Shown here: one piece after another, positions 47,237 through 58,554 of the stretch
Layout of the letters: each line of letters opens with the position of its first letter
Numbering within the stretch: the first letter of the stretch is position 1
Origin: Acanthosepion esculentum
Lineage: Eukaryota; Mollusca; Cephalopoda; Sepiida; Sepiidae
Assembly (NCBI GenBank): GCA_964036315.1
Contig: OZ038478.1
Location: forward strand, 146,112,565-146,176,564
DNA: 64,000 nt
Direction of reading: 5' to 3'
Translations under genes and position numbers: made by a program
Notes under the pieces: generated by a model
The model's database searches: none
Told to the model about the DNA's origin: nothing
What the model saw: only the letters and a program-made list of their open reading frames with translations

Positions 47237-47239
<3 letters not shown>
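46497..47239 (+). mobile_element. Tc1/mariner-like foldback element
   Basis: The 743-bp element starts CAGGGTGTTCCAAAATGG and ends with its reverse complement. It is flanked by TA on both sides (46495-46496 and 47240-47241), the target site of the superfamily. The inverted repeats are unusually long: 46497-46712 and 47022-47239 (about 217 bp, with small differences). The right repeat includes the last codons of the transposase, so the left repeat is a copy of the right end. This fits a deletion derivative in which one end was replaced by an inverted copy of the other. Confidence 0.92.
46720..47076 (+). pseudogene. transposase C-terminal remnant (DDE, Tc1/mariner/IS630 type)
   Basis: The frame reads FQQDGAPPHWKL at 46733, with the second catalytic aspartate, then VLPEKWIG, a TGA at 46813-46815, LLKWPPRSPDLSPCDSFLWG and a C-terminal helix region ending GGAHIEHL at 47076. 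Aspartates 42 or 47 residues downstream of the QQD aspartate are candidates for the third catalytic residue. The N-terminal half (helix-turn-helix domains and first aspartate) is missing, removed by the inverted-duplication event. The element cannot move by itself. Confidence 0.85.

Positions 47240-47308
<69 letters not shown>
47239..47308. repeat. (TA)n microsatellite
   Basis: A pure AT tract begins at the right TA target of the mariner-like element, consistent with insertion into a TA repeat. Confidence 0.95.
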
Positions 47309-47309
<1 letters not shown>

Positions 47310-47312
<3 letters not shown>

Positions 47313-48452
47313 TGAAATAATATTATTAATAATAATCAGACATATTTGTGTTTGTTAAACACATACAGAGCAAACCAGTGATGTATACCGCAACTATGCT
47401 TACCTTAATTTCAGTTTCTGGGAAATATCGCATAATCTGCTGTGGTCCTCAGTTTAAGCAAAGACAGTAGGGTCAAATCCTTTATCAGAATGGCTTATGG
47501 CTATCCAAATAATTCTGTTCACCATATCTTACCTAGAAGGGATGGCTCAATCTGTGTTATGGTTTTTAACTCACTTATCAACGCTGGGATATCCTTGACT
47601 ATAATGCATTTCAAATCTGGGTCTCATGTTCAGAACGGTAACATTCGAATCATTTAACTACGTGTCCAATATTATATTAGTAATATAAACAGCACAAGTC
47701 GAACACGATTGAAGAAAAATATAAAATTTGAATATGAATGATAGGAGATTTGTTTTCATACCTCACACACATACGGAATGATGCAAGCTGTAATAATCAG
47801 AGAGTTTCCATCATTTAATTTCTTGGTGCACTAAAGTGTTCTCCGTTTTGTAGTTCTTAATGAAACTGCAGATTTACTGAGGCAAATCAATGAAAGAAAT
47901 GGACATACCCAGAAAGAGAGACAGTCACATAAGAAAGTTATACAGACGCACACAAAGGATTTCAGATATTTATGCACATAAGACCGACGACGATTTTGAT
48001 CAAATTCTAATTTTGACAATTGGCTTGTGTCCACACAATTTATTGATTGGACTTTATAGAAACAATGGCGCGAGAGAATTAATAAAAAACAGATATATAT
48101 CGGAATCATGTGACGATTGGGAATCAATTTTGAAGAAACCTGACAACCTAAAACTGGTCATGTAAATTAGGATGGAACCTATAAGACATTAGAAAGATTG
48201 CATCAGTTGTTCATGCCAACAATAACCAAAATCATATGCACCTTTCAAATTGCGTTTTCTATTAGAATGTCACTTCTACTAGATCGTTACGTATAAAGTC
48301 TTCTTCTTTTCTTCTTCCTTTGTGTGCCATGTCACTTCAATACGTGGGCAGTAATGGCTCTCCACAACATCGTCCGTTATAACTCTTAGTAAGGTTTGTC
48401 GTGTTGCTATCCCTATTAATCCATGTTCTGTCAACCATTTACACAAACTTTA
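47310..48452. other. AT-rich sequence, no recognised gene
   Basis: A 91-codon plus frame at 47890-48165 (charged, with YRRTQRISDIYAHKTDDDFDQI) matches no family I know and has no supporting signals. I do not call it a gene. Confidence 0.5.
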
Positions 48453-48890
48453 GTTGTGGTGATTGACAACCTCTTTGATTGATAGCCGTAAAAATTTGCT
48501 GATGATACCGAGGAGGCTAAAAGGGCGATATTGTGAAGCTCGCGCTGATAAAGTTGCAGTCTATTAAGTTTTGATTAAATTGTTTAAATGACGTATGACT
48601 CTTAGCAGGAGGACCCAGGAACTTTCTGGAGTGGTACAAAAAACCGACAATTTTTCCAGGATCTTTAGCGATGGATCGTATATACAAGTTCCATTTTAAG
48701 TCTGGAGTGAGATTGAGACATAGTAGACGTTCCAGGCAAGGTACCGTACTGACTGAGAGCCCCGCCATTCAACATGACATGGGAAAACTTATCTGATGAT
48801 GATGCATATATATTTACAAACGATCTGAGTATGTTAGTAACAGTATAATTAATACAAAGCAGAAAACTGGAAGACTGACGAGAGAGCATT
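48453..48890 (-). pseudogene. non-LTR retrotransposon RT C-terminal fragment
   Basis: On the minus strand LRSFVNIYA (near 48820) resembles the region before the YADD active site. Then LNLTPDLKWNLYIRSIAK and GKIVGFLYHSRKFLGPPA (48.7-48.6 kb) match the conserved thumb region downstream of the RT in Jockey/CR1-like LINEs. The active-site aspartates are gone, frames shift, and the piece is joined to ASFKQFNQN-type sequence near 48590. Clade is not determined. Confidence 0.7.
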
Positions 48891-49155
48891 GGGGATGTCT
48901 GTATTGTACTTCAGGTGGCTAGCTATTAACAATGACCTTCATGGAGCTTCTCGATACGGAAGACCTGATAATTGAGAATACTCTTTCAAAAATGCCAGTG
49001 CAACCCTTATACCATGACTTTTCAATACGTTGTCGTTCTGGTGAGTGCTTTGATATCAAGTGCTTCACTGATTCTATGCATAATGACACAAGACATCAGC
49101 AGTGGAACTAGAGTAGTGAAATGTTTACTGTTTGTTGTCGAGGGGACCGTTTCTG

Positions 49156-49297
49156 TTGTGGTGATTGACAACCTCTTTCATTGATAGCCTTAATTTTCTG
49201 ATGACACCGAGGAGGCTGAAAGGGCAATATTGCGAAGCTCGCGCTGATAAAGTTGCAATCTATTGTGTTTTGATTAAATTGTTTAAAGGACGCATGC
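49156..49297 (-). repeat. LINE-associated direct repeat, second copy
   Basis: TTGTGGTGATTGACAACCTC through GCTCGCGCTGATAAAGTTGC to TTTAAAGGACGCATG matches 48453-48597 with scattered differences, 703 bp apart. Both are antisense to the same LINE-like frame (FKQFNQN, DCNFISASF). Confidence 0.85.
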
Positions 49298-50475
49298 CAC
49301 CTAGAGATAATAGAACAATACTCAGTAGTAATGGTCAACCAGACTTGTTCAATTTGAGTTGACCAAAGTCTTTGGATATAATGTGACTTGCTTGTTACAT
49401 ATCGTGAAGATTTATTGATTAGGCGATCAAGCAATAAACACAATCTACAGGTAACCTTATTGATGTCGTATTCAATTTCATAACCCAAATAAAATTTCTA
49501 GAATATAAAATAAGCATTTATGAAGATCGAAAAAAATTAAAATCGCCCCAGAAAAAATTGTTCGAGAAACGTGAATAATTCTACAGGAACGTCCACAATC
49601 GGGAGGTTTGCATGAAATCATTAAGCTAGTTTAATCGAAGAATCACAATTCGAAATCTGGAAGCACACTTATTTTAAAAATGTAGATATATTTCTGCTTC
49701 AGACTTGTGTGTATGGGTATATAAGATTATATGTAGTAAGTAAGAAATTTTATCTTTCTCTTGGTAGAGAAATTGGTAGTAAGCTTTGTTTATAATAAGG
49801 AAAGACTTAGATCTTTAAAGAAAAGGAAAGAAAATATTTTAAATCTAGCCTCAACATATGTAAATTATTCTGTCTCTGAAAAACTATGATTTAAATAATC
49901 AAGTGACATAAATCTTTTTTCACTGCACAAGAATCGTGATAATCATTAGGAAGTCGATTGACTGAAAGAAACAGTCAACTCAACCAGTACATATATGCCA
50001 GAGGCAGGGAATATTCGTTAGCAAGGAAAAACCGATATTTGAGAAGGGTGGACACAGGAAATAATTTATATTATGATCAATCAGAGTGTGAAACTGTTTA
50101 ATAACTTTGTTTATTTGAAATAGATTAATTCTGTTAATTTTAAATTGATTTTAATTTAAGATTGTTTATTTTAAATGGATTAAATAATTGAAAAATTATG
50201 ATTCTGATCTTTATTTTTTCCCTTTTATTTAATTAAAACAAATATTGATTCCTTTTCTTTATCGACCCTGAATTGCCAAGACTACTTTGGAAACATAGGG
50301 GAATGCTTTCCCGTTCCTTTCTCTATGGTTAGTAATTCAGAGTAGACTGCATAGACTGTCTTCCAACCAGGGCTAGTAAGCACAGTTTGCTTTGATATTT
50401 AATCCATAGTTAGGGAAGAAAAGATAGATTCCTGCATTTCAAAAGTTATTCGTGTGAAAGAGAATGCAACAGAGT
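49298..50475. other. AT-rich sequence, no gene recognised
   Basis: I see no coding pattern, RNA gene or clear repeat in this stretch. Confidence 0.5.
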
Positions 50476-50546
50476 TGGCCGGGATTTGAACTCGGCTTAC
50501 GATTCCACTATCTGTGCTGATAATTGTTACGTTATCTGCACGCCAC
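50476..50546 (-). mobile_element. tRNA-like sequence, SINE head or tRNA pseudogene
   Basis: The minus strand has a box A-like TGGCGTGCAGA (50545-50535) and a box B-like GAGTTCAAATCCC (50493-50481), 41 bp apart. The sequence downstream (AACTCTGTTGCATTCTCTTTC) does not continue a tRNA acceptor stem. A SINE head is the simplest reading; no second copy is visible. Confidence 0.5.
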
Positions 50547-50739
50547 CCAAAATAAAATTATGTGTTGTGAAATCTACTCTGAAGAAAGAACTTGTTTAGA
50601 AATTTAGTTTAAGTTTAGCTGAGATTCAGGGTTGCCTGAGGATAAAAATATAAATTAATGTATTACACTAGCAATTATCGTAGTTTTCATGGTTCAACGA
50701 GAGTAACTCTTAATTTACTTTTGTATCTAAATTTGCAGT

Positions 50740-50767
50740 TAGCTTAAAATTTTAAGCTAGCTTAAAA
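50740..50767. repeat. overlapping perfect palindromes
   Basis: TAGCTTAAAATTTTAAGCTA (50740-50759) and TTTTAAGCTAGCTTAAAA (50750-50767) are both perfect palindromes that share ten bases. A further AAGCTAGCT lies near 50783. The stretch can form alternative cruciforms. Confidence 0.9.
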
Positions 50768-50789
50768 ACCACTAAACCACTTAAGCTAG

Positions 50790-51229
50790 CTCCAGCGGAC
50801 GACGCTTGGTTTGGCCATCATCCCAATAGCTAGGGAGGAGTAAATGGCATAGGTATCAATAAAGTACAGAAGAACTCAAAATTGATCACTGCATTTAAGT
50901 ATTGGATTAATGTTTAAACTTACCTTTTAAAAGTTCGACGATAATTATTCTGCTGCCACTTAATTCAAAGACGATTTGACGTACGTAGATCTTTATTTTC
51001 CGCACAAAAAATTATTTTTATTTCATGTGTGACAGAAGACGGAACAAATTATAAGATAAATTAATACAGAGCAAAGGTGGGAAAATAGATATTAGAATTA
51101 ATTATACATTCAATATTAGAAGAGTGAGAGAAACATAATAGATAATTCATTAAAATCTATTTTATGGAATCTATATAAATAAATGCGAAATTGAGGGAAA
51201 TTATCCAACAAATTCTGAGATTAAAAAAA
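50790..51229. other. AT-rich sequence, nothing recognised
   Basis: This stretch shows no gene, RNA or repeat signal beyond the adjacent palindromes. Confidence 0.5.
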
Positions 51230-51531
51230 TCCAGCTCTATTTTATAGTAATTTGGTATTTATTCGACCACCACCCCCGAAGACACGCTGTGACACAAGGT
51301 CGTTTTTTAATGTGGGGTGCCTGAGCATGTACACCCGGGCTATGAACAAAAATTACCCGAGCCCTCGCAACCGTCAGTTGCGCTGGCCTTGGGGCGAGCC
51401 GACACCTCTCAGTATAATTTTCATCAATTGCGACTCTGTCCTTTGACGGAGATGCCCCTGAGCGCACTCTGCCCAAAGACGAAGCCGCAACTGAGAGATG
51501 ATAATTAAACGTGTTACAAACTACTTTATAG
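51230..51531 (+). repeat. GC-rich tandem unit, copy 1
   Basis: The unit starts TTTTATAGTAATTTGG and ends with GCAACTGAGAGATG and an AT-rich spacer. It is much GC-richer than its surroundings. It forms a hairpin CGCAAC/GTTGCG (51366-51371/51377-51382) and a second CTCTGTC/GACGGAG (51434-51440/51445-51451), with TATAATTTTC between them. The function is unknown; it matches no RNA family I recognise. Confidence 0.85.
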
Positions 51532-51868
51532 TAATTAGCTATTTACTCGATTCACCCCCCTCACGAAGTTGCGTTGTGCCGGCTTAATATGGGGAGCATG
51601 AGCGAGTACACCCGGGCTGGGATGAAAGATTTGTCCGTGCTCCCGCAACCGACGGTTGCGCTGGCCTCGGTGCGACCAGTGATCCCTCTCTCTAGTGCAA
51701 TGAGAGGGCGGGCCCTCGGGCAGCTGTTCCCCAGGTGCGGCACCTGTACGTATAATTTTCCTCAGTTCCGACCCTGTCACTCGACGGGGTCGCCCTTGAG
51801 CGCACTCTGCCCAAAGACAGAGACGCAACTGAGAGATGGTAAATAAACCCGTTATGGTCTACTTTAGA
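51532..51868 (+). repeat. GC-rich tandem unit, copy 2
   Basis: This copy shares TACACCCGGGCT, the CGCAACC hairpin (51644-51660), TATAATTTTC and GAGCGCACTCTGCCCAAAGAC with copy 1. The second hairpin is 9 bp (51770-51778/51783-51791), with a T-A pair of copy 1 replaced by C-G. It also has about 55 extra bases with hairpins (CCCTCTC/GAGAGGG; CAGGTG/CACCTG at 51732-51746). TACTTTAGAGTAAAATTACC near 51860 looks like the start of a third, lost unit. Confidence 0.85.
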
Positions 51869-51869
51869 G

Positions 51870-52355
51870 TAAAATTACCCATTAATAGATCAATATCTAT
51901 ATTATATATTATCTACTTCTAGGCAACATCGCTCTTTAGGTTCAATATTTAAAACTGTGAATGTACATATAGATATATACATACATACACACAGACACGT
52001 ACAAACGAACAAACCTACCCTCATAATTAATACCTAAGTATATAACACTAAGGCAAAAACAAATAAACTTCAAACCATTAAATAAAAATTAAACATTAGA
52101 TAATCGATAATATATGATACAAGCAAATACTTACTTTAATATATATATACATACACTATTTAACAATTTAACAATGTGTGCGTGCGTGCAGTGCGTTCTT
52201 CGGTAAGTGTGTGGGAATATATACAATATTAAAACAACAAATTCTATTAAACCAACCAAACATAATACACTAAAAATAGAAACATAAGTTCACCATTTAA
52301 CCACTAGTTCATTAATAAACAAGGAATAGACATGAGCGCACATATATGCACGTTC

Positions 52356-52367
<12 letters not shown>
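51870..52367. other. AT-rich sequence, nothing recognised
   Basis: The stretch has short CA/TA-rich tracts but no gene or element signal. Confidence 0.5.
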
Positions 52368-52515
<148 letters not shown>

Positions 52516-52619
52516 ATCAGAATTTGTGCAGAATTTGAACCTCAGTGAGCCCAAATCGTTCTTTAATAACACACTGACGCTCACCCACAGAGACACACAC
52601 ACATATATATATATATGAT

Positions 52620-53700
52620 AAACACAGGTAAATATTGACGCTTCTGTATAAAAATGTTTCTACATGCATGTGACAGGATGGAAGAGAATTCAAATATATA
52701 CAACACGTAATGACTCAAATTATATTGTCTTTGTTATTTTTCTTTATTTTCATGTATTATCGTCGAATATATTGACACACGACAAATGTGATATCGTCTG
52801 ACTTTTTTCAAAAGCATTGAGATTTTTTCATTATTTTAGAACACAGTTCCTTTTTCTATTCTAACGTATAATCTGCAGAATGATTCGGATACTTTCGAAA
52901 CTTATCAAACTTTTATTTGTTTGTGTTTTGCGACTCGAGTGGATGCGTTGTAGTCCCAGAATAACCCCGCTAAACAAAAACACTAGTCCACACCATTAAA
53001 CATAGTAATGTCTTCAAACAAACACACATTTTCAGAATTCTTCCGAAAACAACAGTAGAAGCAAAGAAAAAAAATCAAAACCAATTTTGTAATGTGAAAG
53101 AATGTCCCTCGAACATTTCTGAAAAGAAAAGTAATTGCCAATTTTTGATACCATAAAACATTCTCAGCTTTTCTTCGGTATTAATGAAAAAATGACAACC
53201 CCGAATATGTTGGAATTAGCACAAACAGGCATTTTCTAATAATGCTTTTATTGAGCAACCGACTTCTTGAAACTGTCATTTATTAATGTGAATGATCTTC
53301 ATTTTCTGTGGAAATTGATGTTTAGCAATGATTAACATTTGTGTGTGGAAGGTTATTTTATGCTGATCTTAACCTTAACTCAACATGCAATATCCATTCG
53401 TCTATAGACATCGATAATAATAGAAAAAGACTGAAAAACAACGCAGGAAGAAAAGATTTCACAGGCGCTAGGGAAAAGAGCAGAGGAGTTTTAGGCGCAA
53501 ATATCTTTTATAACGATTTGAAACAATGTCACTTGAAGCAAATGGTGATTATGGCTCTTTATTCTTTAGGTTTGACTGAGCTGCTCTTATTGTTTTATTT
53601 CACTTCTGAGCCAACACCTGCTATATAGCCGAAGTTCCGAATACTTTACTGTCATTGATGACAGAATCGATGAGACACTAGAAATATATCAATAGCCTGT
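52620..53700. other. AT-rich sequence, nothing recognised
   Basis: No coding or repeat family is recognised. A 95-codon plus frame at 53341-53628 has no family resemblance. Confidence 0.5.
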
Positions 53701-53701
53701 G

Positions 53702-54126
53702 ACAAATGTCAGCACCGGGGGCTGCTACATAAACTCTCCAGTTGTTGAAATTCTGTAAGGGCTTTCGCAACTGTCAAGTCGTTCCTAACAAGTAGGTCCC
53801 TGAAGGTTGTTAACGACCAATCATCGGAAGCCCCTATGATCAATGCCGGGATTCCGCAGCGTTGTCTTCCCGGTCCTCCCGTCTTCCTATTCTATATTAG
53901 TGATGAGAAAATACTCCGATCCTTAGTGAATATCAATGGGGATAATGCCTCAGGTTATAGACGCACCTCCCAAAATCAGGAAGCCCAGAACCTAGCAGCT
54001 CATCTCTCCGCTTACTTAACTCAGATGGCCCAATGGAGGAAGGACCAAACTGGAATGTTTCACCACCTTGAGATAAATGGATGTTTTCTCAAACAAACTC
54101 TTTGCCTTGACCGTCTGTGTCACTGA
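53702..54126 (+). pseudogene. non-LTR retrotransposon RT palm fragment
   Basis: In one plus-strand frame VKSFLTSRSLKVVNDQSSEA leads into PMINAGIPQRCLPGPPVFLFYISD and then LRSLVNINGDN and LAAHLSAYLTQMAQW. This is the palm region of a LINE RT around the conserved GVPQGS-type loop and the YADD site. Here the YADD site is changed to NGDN, so it is inactive. The frame ends at 54126 in sequence that no longer fits the family. It is the only LINE piece in the window on the plus strand. Confidence 0.75.
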
Positions 54127-54458
54127 GGCGGGGAAGTAGCCAAACATTAATTCCAAGTAGGAAAAGAAAAGGGTTAGACCCAGAATGAAATATGGGCTGG
54201 AACAGAGAGAGGGAGAGAGAGAGGGAGTGATTTTTTGGAAATTAGGAAAACACATGTCACTAGCGAAAAGAAAATCAGATGAAAATTATATTTTCAGTAG
54301 CGAAAACGAATGCATAAATGGAAAAAGGAAATAAACACACTGTGAAGGTTAACATTATGAAAATCGATTTGCCATAACAGACAGTTGATCTGGCCTGTAT
54401 CTGCGCCGAGATGGTGACAGGCTCAGTAATGGAAAACAGACAGTCTCTTTGTTAATAG

Positions 54459-55090
54459 GTGTTAAGAGACGGTGTCTTCACAAGGGAACATATATTCATC
54501 GGGATTGATGGTACCCATGGAGGCTCATTTGAATTCAATCAATGCAGGGGTGTGCGGTCTGAGCAAATATGACAAGAGTACCCTATTTTATGCCTAATAT
54601 GTCTCTTGCAAAGATAGAGGATATCACGAGGAGTTAGATAATTATTGGAGTGATAGAGGGACCGGAACTCTTTCCTGTATCTTTAGCGACGGATCGTATG
54701 TAGGAGTTCCACTTGACGTCTGGGTAGATTCTAAGGCTTAACAGGTGTTAGGACATGGTGTCTTCACAAGGGAAAATATATTCATCGTTACTGATGGTAG
54801 CCAAACAGCATGGAGGAACTTTTGAATCGATCAAGGCTGGAGTGTGAGGTCTGAGCAGATCTCGATCAAATATGACAAGAGTACCCTATTTTAGGCCTGA
54901 TATGTCTCTTGCAAAGATAGAGGATAGCACGAGGAGTTGGATAATTGTTGGAGTGATAGAGGGACCCGGCAATTTTCCCCGTTTCTTTAGCGATGGATCG
55001 TATGTAGCAGGTTCCACTTGAGGTGTGGGTTGATTCTGAGGCTTAATAGGTGTTAAGACATGGTGTCTTCATCATGATTCATCGTGATTG
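54459..55090 (-). repeat. tandemly duplicated LINE RT thumb fragment
   Basis: Units begin with GGTGTTA at 54459, 54744 and 55049, giving periods of 285 and 305 bp and a partial third unit. On the minus strand the unit encodes remnants of LKWN, SIAKETGKI, SRAILYLCKRHIRPKIGYSCH in shifting frames, that is the region downstream of the LINE RT active site. Frameshifts break both copies. Confidence 0.8.
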
Positions 55091-55896
55091 GCGGTAGTTC
55101 GTTGTCCGATCGGTGGTGATGAAATGCAACTAATTTTATTTACCGAGTTATTGAATGTAACCAATCATTCTCCACCACAACAGATCTGTTTGAGCAAGAT
55201 CAGCGTATAGATCAAGTGGCAATCTCTGGTCATCACGTGTTTTTGTGGTTCATCTATATATTATTGTATCATCATCATAGACATTCACAGATCATCAGAG
55301 CATTCTCTTAGGCAAATCTTTTATGCAACGTAAAAAGAGTCCTTTGAATAGGCAAGTCTTTGATCTTAGAAACACGGGGTAAAAAAAAAAATAGAATTTC
55401 AGGAGAAAATATGTTGATAGAAATAATGTAGTTTAATATGGTTGGAGAGAAAGCAACAAGAAGATCTGCTTTTTCCCACGTATCTCTCTTCGAATTCCCA
55501 GTCCTTTTTTTTTTCTTCCATGCACTCTGCTCATTTGGTATAGGACAGGAAATCAATCAATTCTCTGCTTTATTTTCTTTTCTCGCTAAACAAAAGAAAA
55601 TGGTTTTCTCTACTTACACTTATTAAATAATATCGCTTGTTTAGAATCTATCCTCAGGAATGAAGGAATGTGAAATGCATAATATCACGATTCTAAGATA
55701 CTTTATCCGGGAAAAATGTAAGGTTGGTAGTGTATGCGTTGCGCACATAGAGCTTTCACCCTTGCTGTTGTCGTAACTGAGATATTTATGCGGTTTTTGC
55801 TTATGCCAGAGATCAGTGTTTGATGCAAAACAAAAATAATGGCACTGATATCCATCTGTCAATCCAAAATGCAAGGAGAAATAATAAAAATGCACA

Positions 55897-55898
<2 letters not shown>
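55091..55898. other. AT-rich sequence, nothing recognised
   Basis: There are short frames only, with no family resemblance. Confidence 0.5.

Positions 55899-55969
<71 letters not shown>
55899..55969. repeat. (TA)n microsatellite
   Basis: A pure TA tract of about 70 bp. Confidence 0.95.
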
Positions 55970-55976
<7 letters not shown>

Positions 55977-56670
55977 AGTTAAAGATCAAATGCAGATCAA
56001 ATATGGATCGGTCTCTGACTGGATGATAACTAAAAAAACAAATAGGAAATGTATATCAATTATTCAATTTCACTTTTATTAAAGCTTCGTCAGAGATTGA
56101 GGGGAAACAGACAAAAAGAGAGAAAACACTGCCATTTTTAATTATGTTTGGATCAGTTCCCGTCGGTCAAACATGTATGACGTGTATTAAAACTGCGGAT
56201 AATTCTCTGTGTATGTAATTTCGTGAAGATTCTTTTAAGTTTCAGTGAGCATCGGATAGTAACGTGTAATTGTAATTGTGTGCGTGTGTTTTTAGGGTCA
56301 ACCGGCGCAGTAGGGAGTCACAAGCTTCGAATTTATGGCACGCCTCTTGATGAATGTATCCTTTGTATTAGACAAATATAAGTTCATTTCTTGTAATGTT
56401 TGTTAGAAGTGTTGTTGGTGGCCTCTGGACTTTTGGCTTTGTCGATTTTGTAAGCTCATTTTGTTTGCCTTCATGATAAAATGACGTGGGTAGGAGAGAA
56501 GTTGGAAATTTTCCTCAATATATCCAACTTCTTCATTTAATATTCTCTGATTCATATCCTAAGGGCTCTGTGGTAGGATCCTATTACTAGTCCAGACTTT
56601 ACGTTTGAGACACGTTTCCTATTTGTTCTTTTATTATTTTCATATGTTTGTCACTTTATTCTTCGGTACA

Positions 56671-56701
<31 letters not shown>

Positions 56702-57733
56702 GAGAAAGTTTACTCCAAGTACATTTTTACCACAGCCATGGAGAAGAGAATACCTGAATGAGCAAAGGAGAAAGTCACTTTCCCGTTGCAACTAACGATG
56801 CAATAATAAATATAAAATTTGTTATAGCCACCGTAGCATTAACAAGGGCAAGATGCAGCATGTACATTCCTGTGTGTGCACACATTTTCAAGATTGCAAA
56901 GTTTCGCCTCCAAGGAGAATATAATATTGTGTAAAGAAAAAAGATAAAGAAAAAAAAACAAATTTCGTATCAAGCCAACGTAGAAGAAAAAAGGAAGAAG
57001 AAATGATTAACCATTGACAATAAGGAGGCAAGATATTAGTTGTCAGTGAAAGAGACAGCAAAAGTTTTGGGCTACGTAATGGGGACATCAAAATCAAGCA
57101 GAAATTGAAATTTGACTGGGTAGTGAAACAATATGATAAAAAGTGTGTCACAGAAATCTAATGGCGAATAGAAATTGTGAAAATATCTTTCAAATAATAA
57201 GTAAAGTATTAAGAGATAGGAAATTAGAAACAATGAAAATGTGTAATATCTACTCTCTACGGCAATGTAAGATGAACAAAGAAGAGAATTGAAGTACATT
57301 TCTCACCGAATGCTAAGAATACCATGGAAAAACATCTTAGTAACGAGAAAGTTTTAAAGAACATGGAAATTAGAAGGAAATTGGTAATGACAATCAGAAA
57401 ACGGCATCAGGAATTTCTGGAGTATATAATAATGATAGAGTGCTTGGAGATTGTAACACTGGCATAACATAGGGAAGACAAGAGAAGAAAGCGTAATATA
57501 GTTAATGCGATATAGTGAATGGGTGTCAGAAGAATGACGAAGGGCGCTCGTAAAGGTTGAGCAGCCCTTTTGAGCAATACAAAGTCAGGTAGTTACGCAG
57601 AGCTATGATAGCCAACATTTGGACAGGACATAGCACGAAAAAGACGTGATCTGATATCGCTAATCTCAACCTAGAAGTAAATGCGAATTCTTTTACAATT
57701 TATAGCTTAGCAAAGCGTTTTGATTTTACACGT
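55970..57733. other. AT-rich sequence with a (TATC)n tract
   Basis: A TATC microsatellite lies at about 56669-56700. On the minus strand near 56095-56065 CTCTGACGAAGC is followed by TTTAATAAAAG, loosely like the end motif elsewhere. No gene is recognised. Confidence 0.5.
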
Positions 57734-58126
57734 TTACAAATCATGCAAATTCTGGAGTGATATTTGAGTCGAGGTTTGGCGCAGTGAGAAGCGATTTGGC
57801 AAACAGAATCGGTAACCCAAATTCAATCGATGAGACCGACTTGCCAATACAGTAGTACGCATAATTTCATAGGATCGAGCCATCAAGGAGGATAACTCAT
57901 CAGGACATTTGCTATAGAAATATTTATAAACAAGACAGAGGGAAACCATGCCACAGCGGTGGAAAAGTGACTGAAGTCGAAACTCTACGATCGATGAGAT
58001 TACATCCCCTTCTTTAGATTTTGCCAAGAATCTCAAGATATACAGAAGAAGCACTAGGCCAGATATGGCAGTAATATTCAATACATGAACGAATGGAAGA
58101 GAAACGAAAGAATAATGAATGTGCAA
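57734..58126 (-). pseudogene. non-LTR retrotransposon C-terminal fragment
   Basis: A 130-residue minus frame reads VEFRLQSLFHRCGMVSLCLV, YKYFYSKCPDELSSLMARS and ASRSHRLNLGY. This matches the conserved region at the C-terminal end of Jockey/CR1-like ORF2 (a repeat-hit pattern of HRR, SLCLFYKY, CSDEL and SHP). It is probably the end of the same LINE whose RT start lies at 59.5-59.0 kb, separated by SINE insertions. The ATG used is arbitrary. Confidence 0.7.
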
Positions 58127-58311
58127 GATGAATTCACAAGATAAAAAGTGGCAGACATTACACAGTGAACCAACTTAGATCTTGCAATTGATTCTGTATA
58201 ATCATCCCATTTAATGTCAGTTGAAAACTTGAGTCCAATAAGACACAAAAAGTTGCTCTACTTGAGTTTAAAGATTCTCTCTGGTAATTAAATGAAGTCA
58301 ATTTTGTATTT

Positions 58312-58485
58312 GTCTACCCCAGCGAGCGAAATAATGGGTTCAGTTCGACATTCCAATCACCTGAAGAAGGCCGCAGAGTACAACGGCCGAAACGTTGTAA
58401 TAAAAGTGGCAACATGGAGGAGGACGATAGTCCGAATAATGTAAATAATCTACATTATACCTCATCTCAGAAATATAGACAGATA
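58312..58485 (+). mobile_element. SINE 3' half, truncated copy
   Basis: The segment starts GTCTACCCCAGCGAGCGAAA and includes the intact tail hairpin (CTGAAGAAGGCCG...CGGCCGAAAC, 58371-58393). It ends with CTCATCTCAGAAATATAGAC. It lies about 70 bp upstream of a fuller copy in the same orientation. Confidence 0.85.
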
Positions 58486-58554
58486 CTGAAGGTCTATTAA
58501 TCTTTTATCTATTTTTGGCAAAGTACAAGACGCTAAAAACGGTTTAAACATTAA

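Noticed and set aside
51237..51846. Arg- and Pro-rich frames in the GC-rich tandem unit
   Set aside because: Both strands are open because of base composition; the two copies are not in a conserved frame, while their hairpins are conserved.
57072..57299. Minus-strand hydrophobic frames at 56888-57299
   Set aside because: They are AT-rich, lack any recognisable motif and have no supporting signals.
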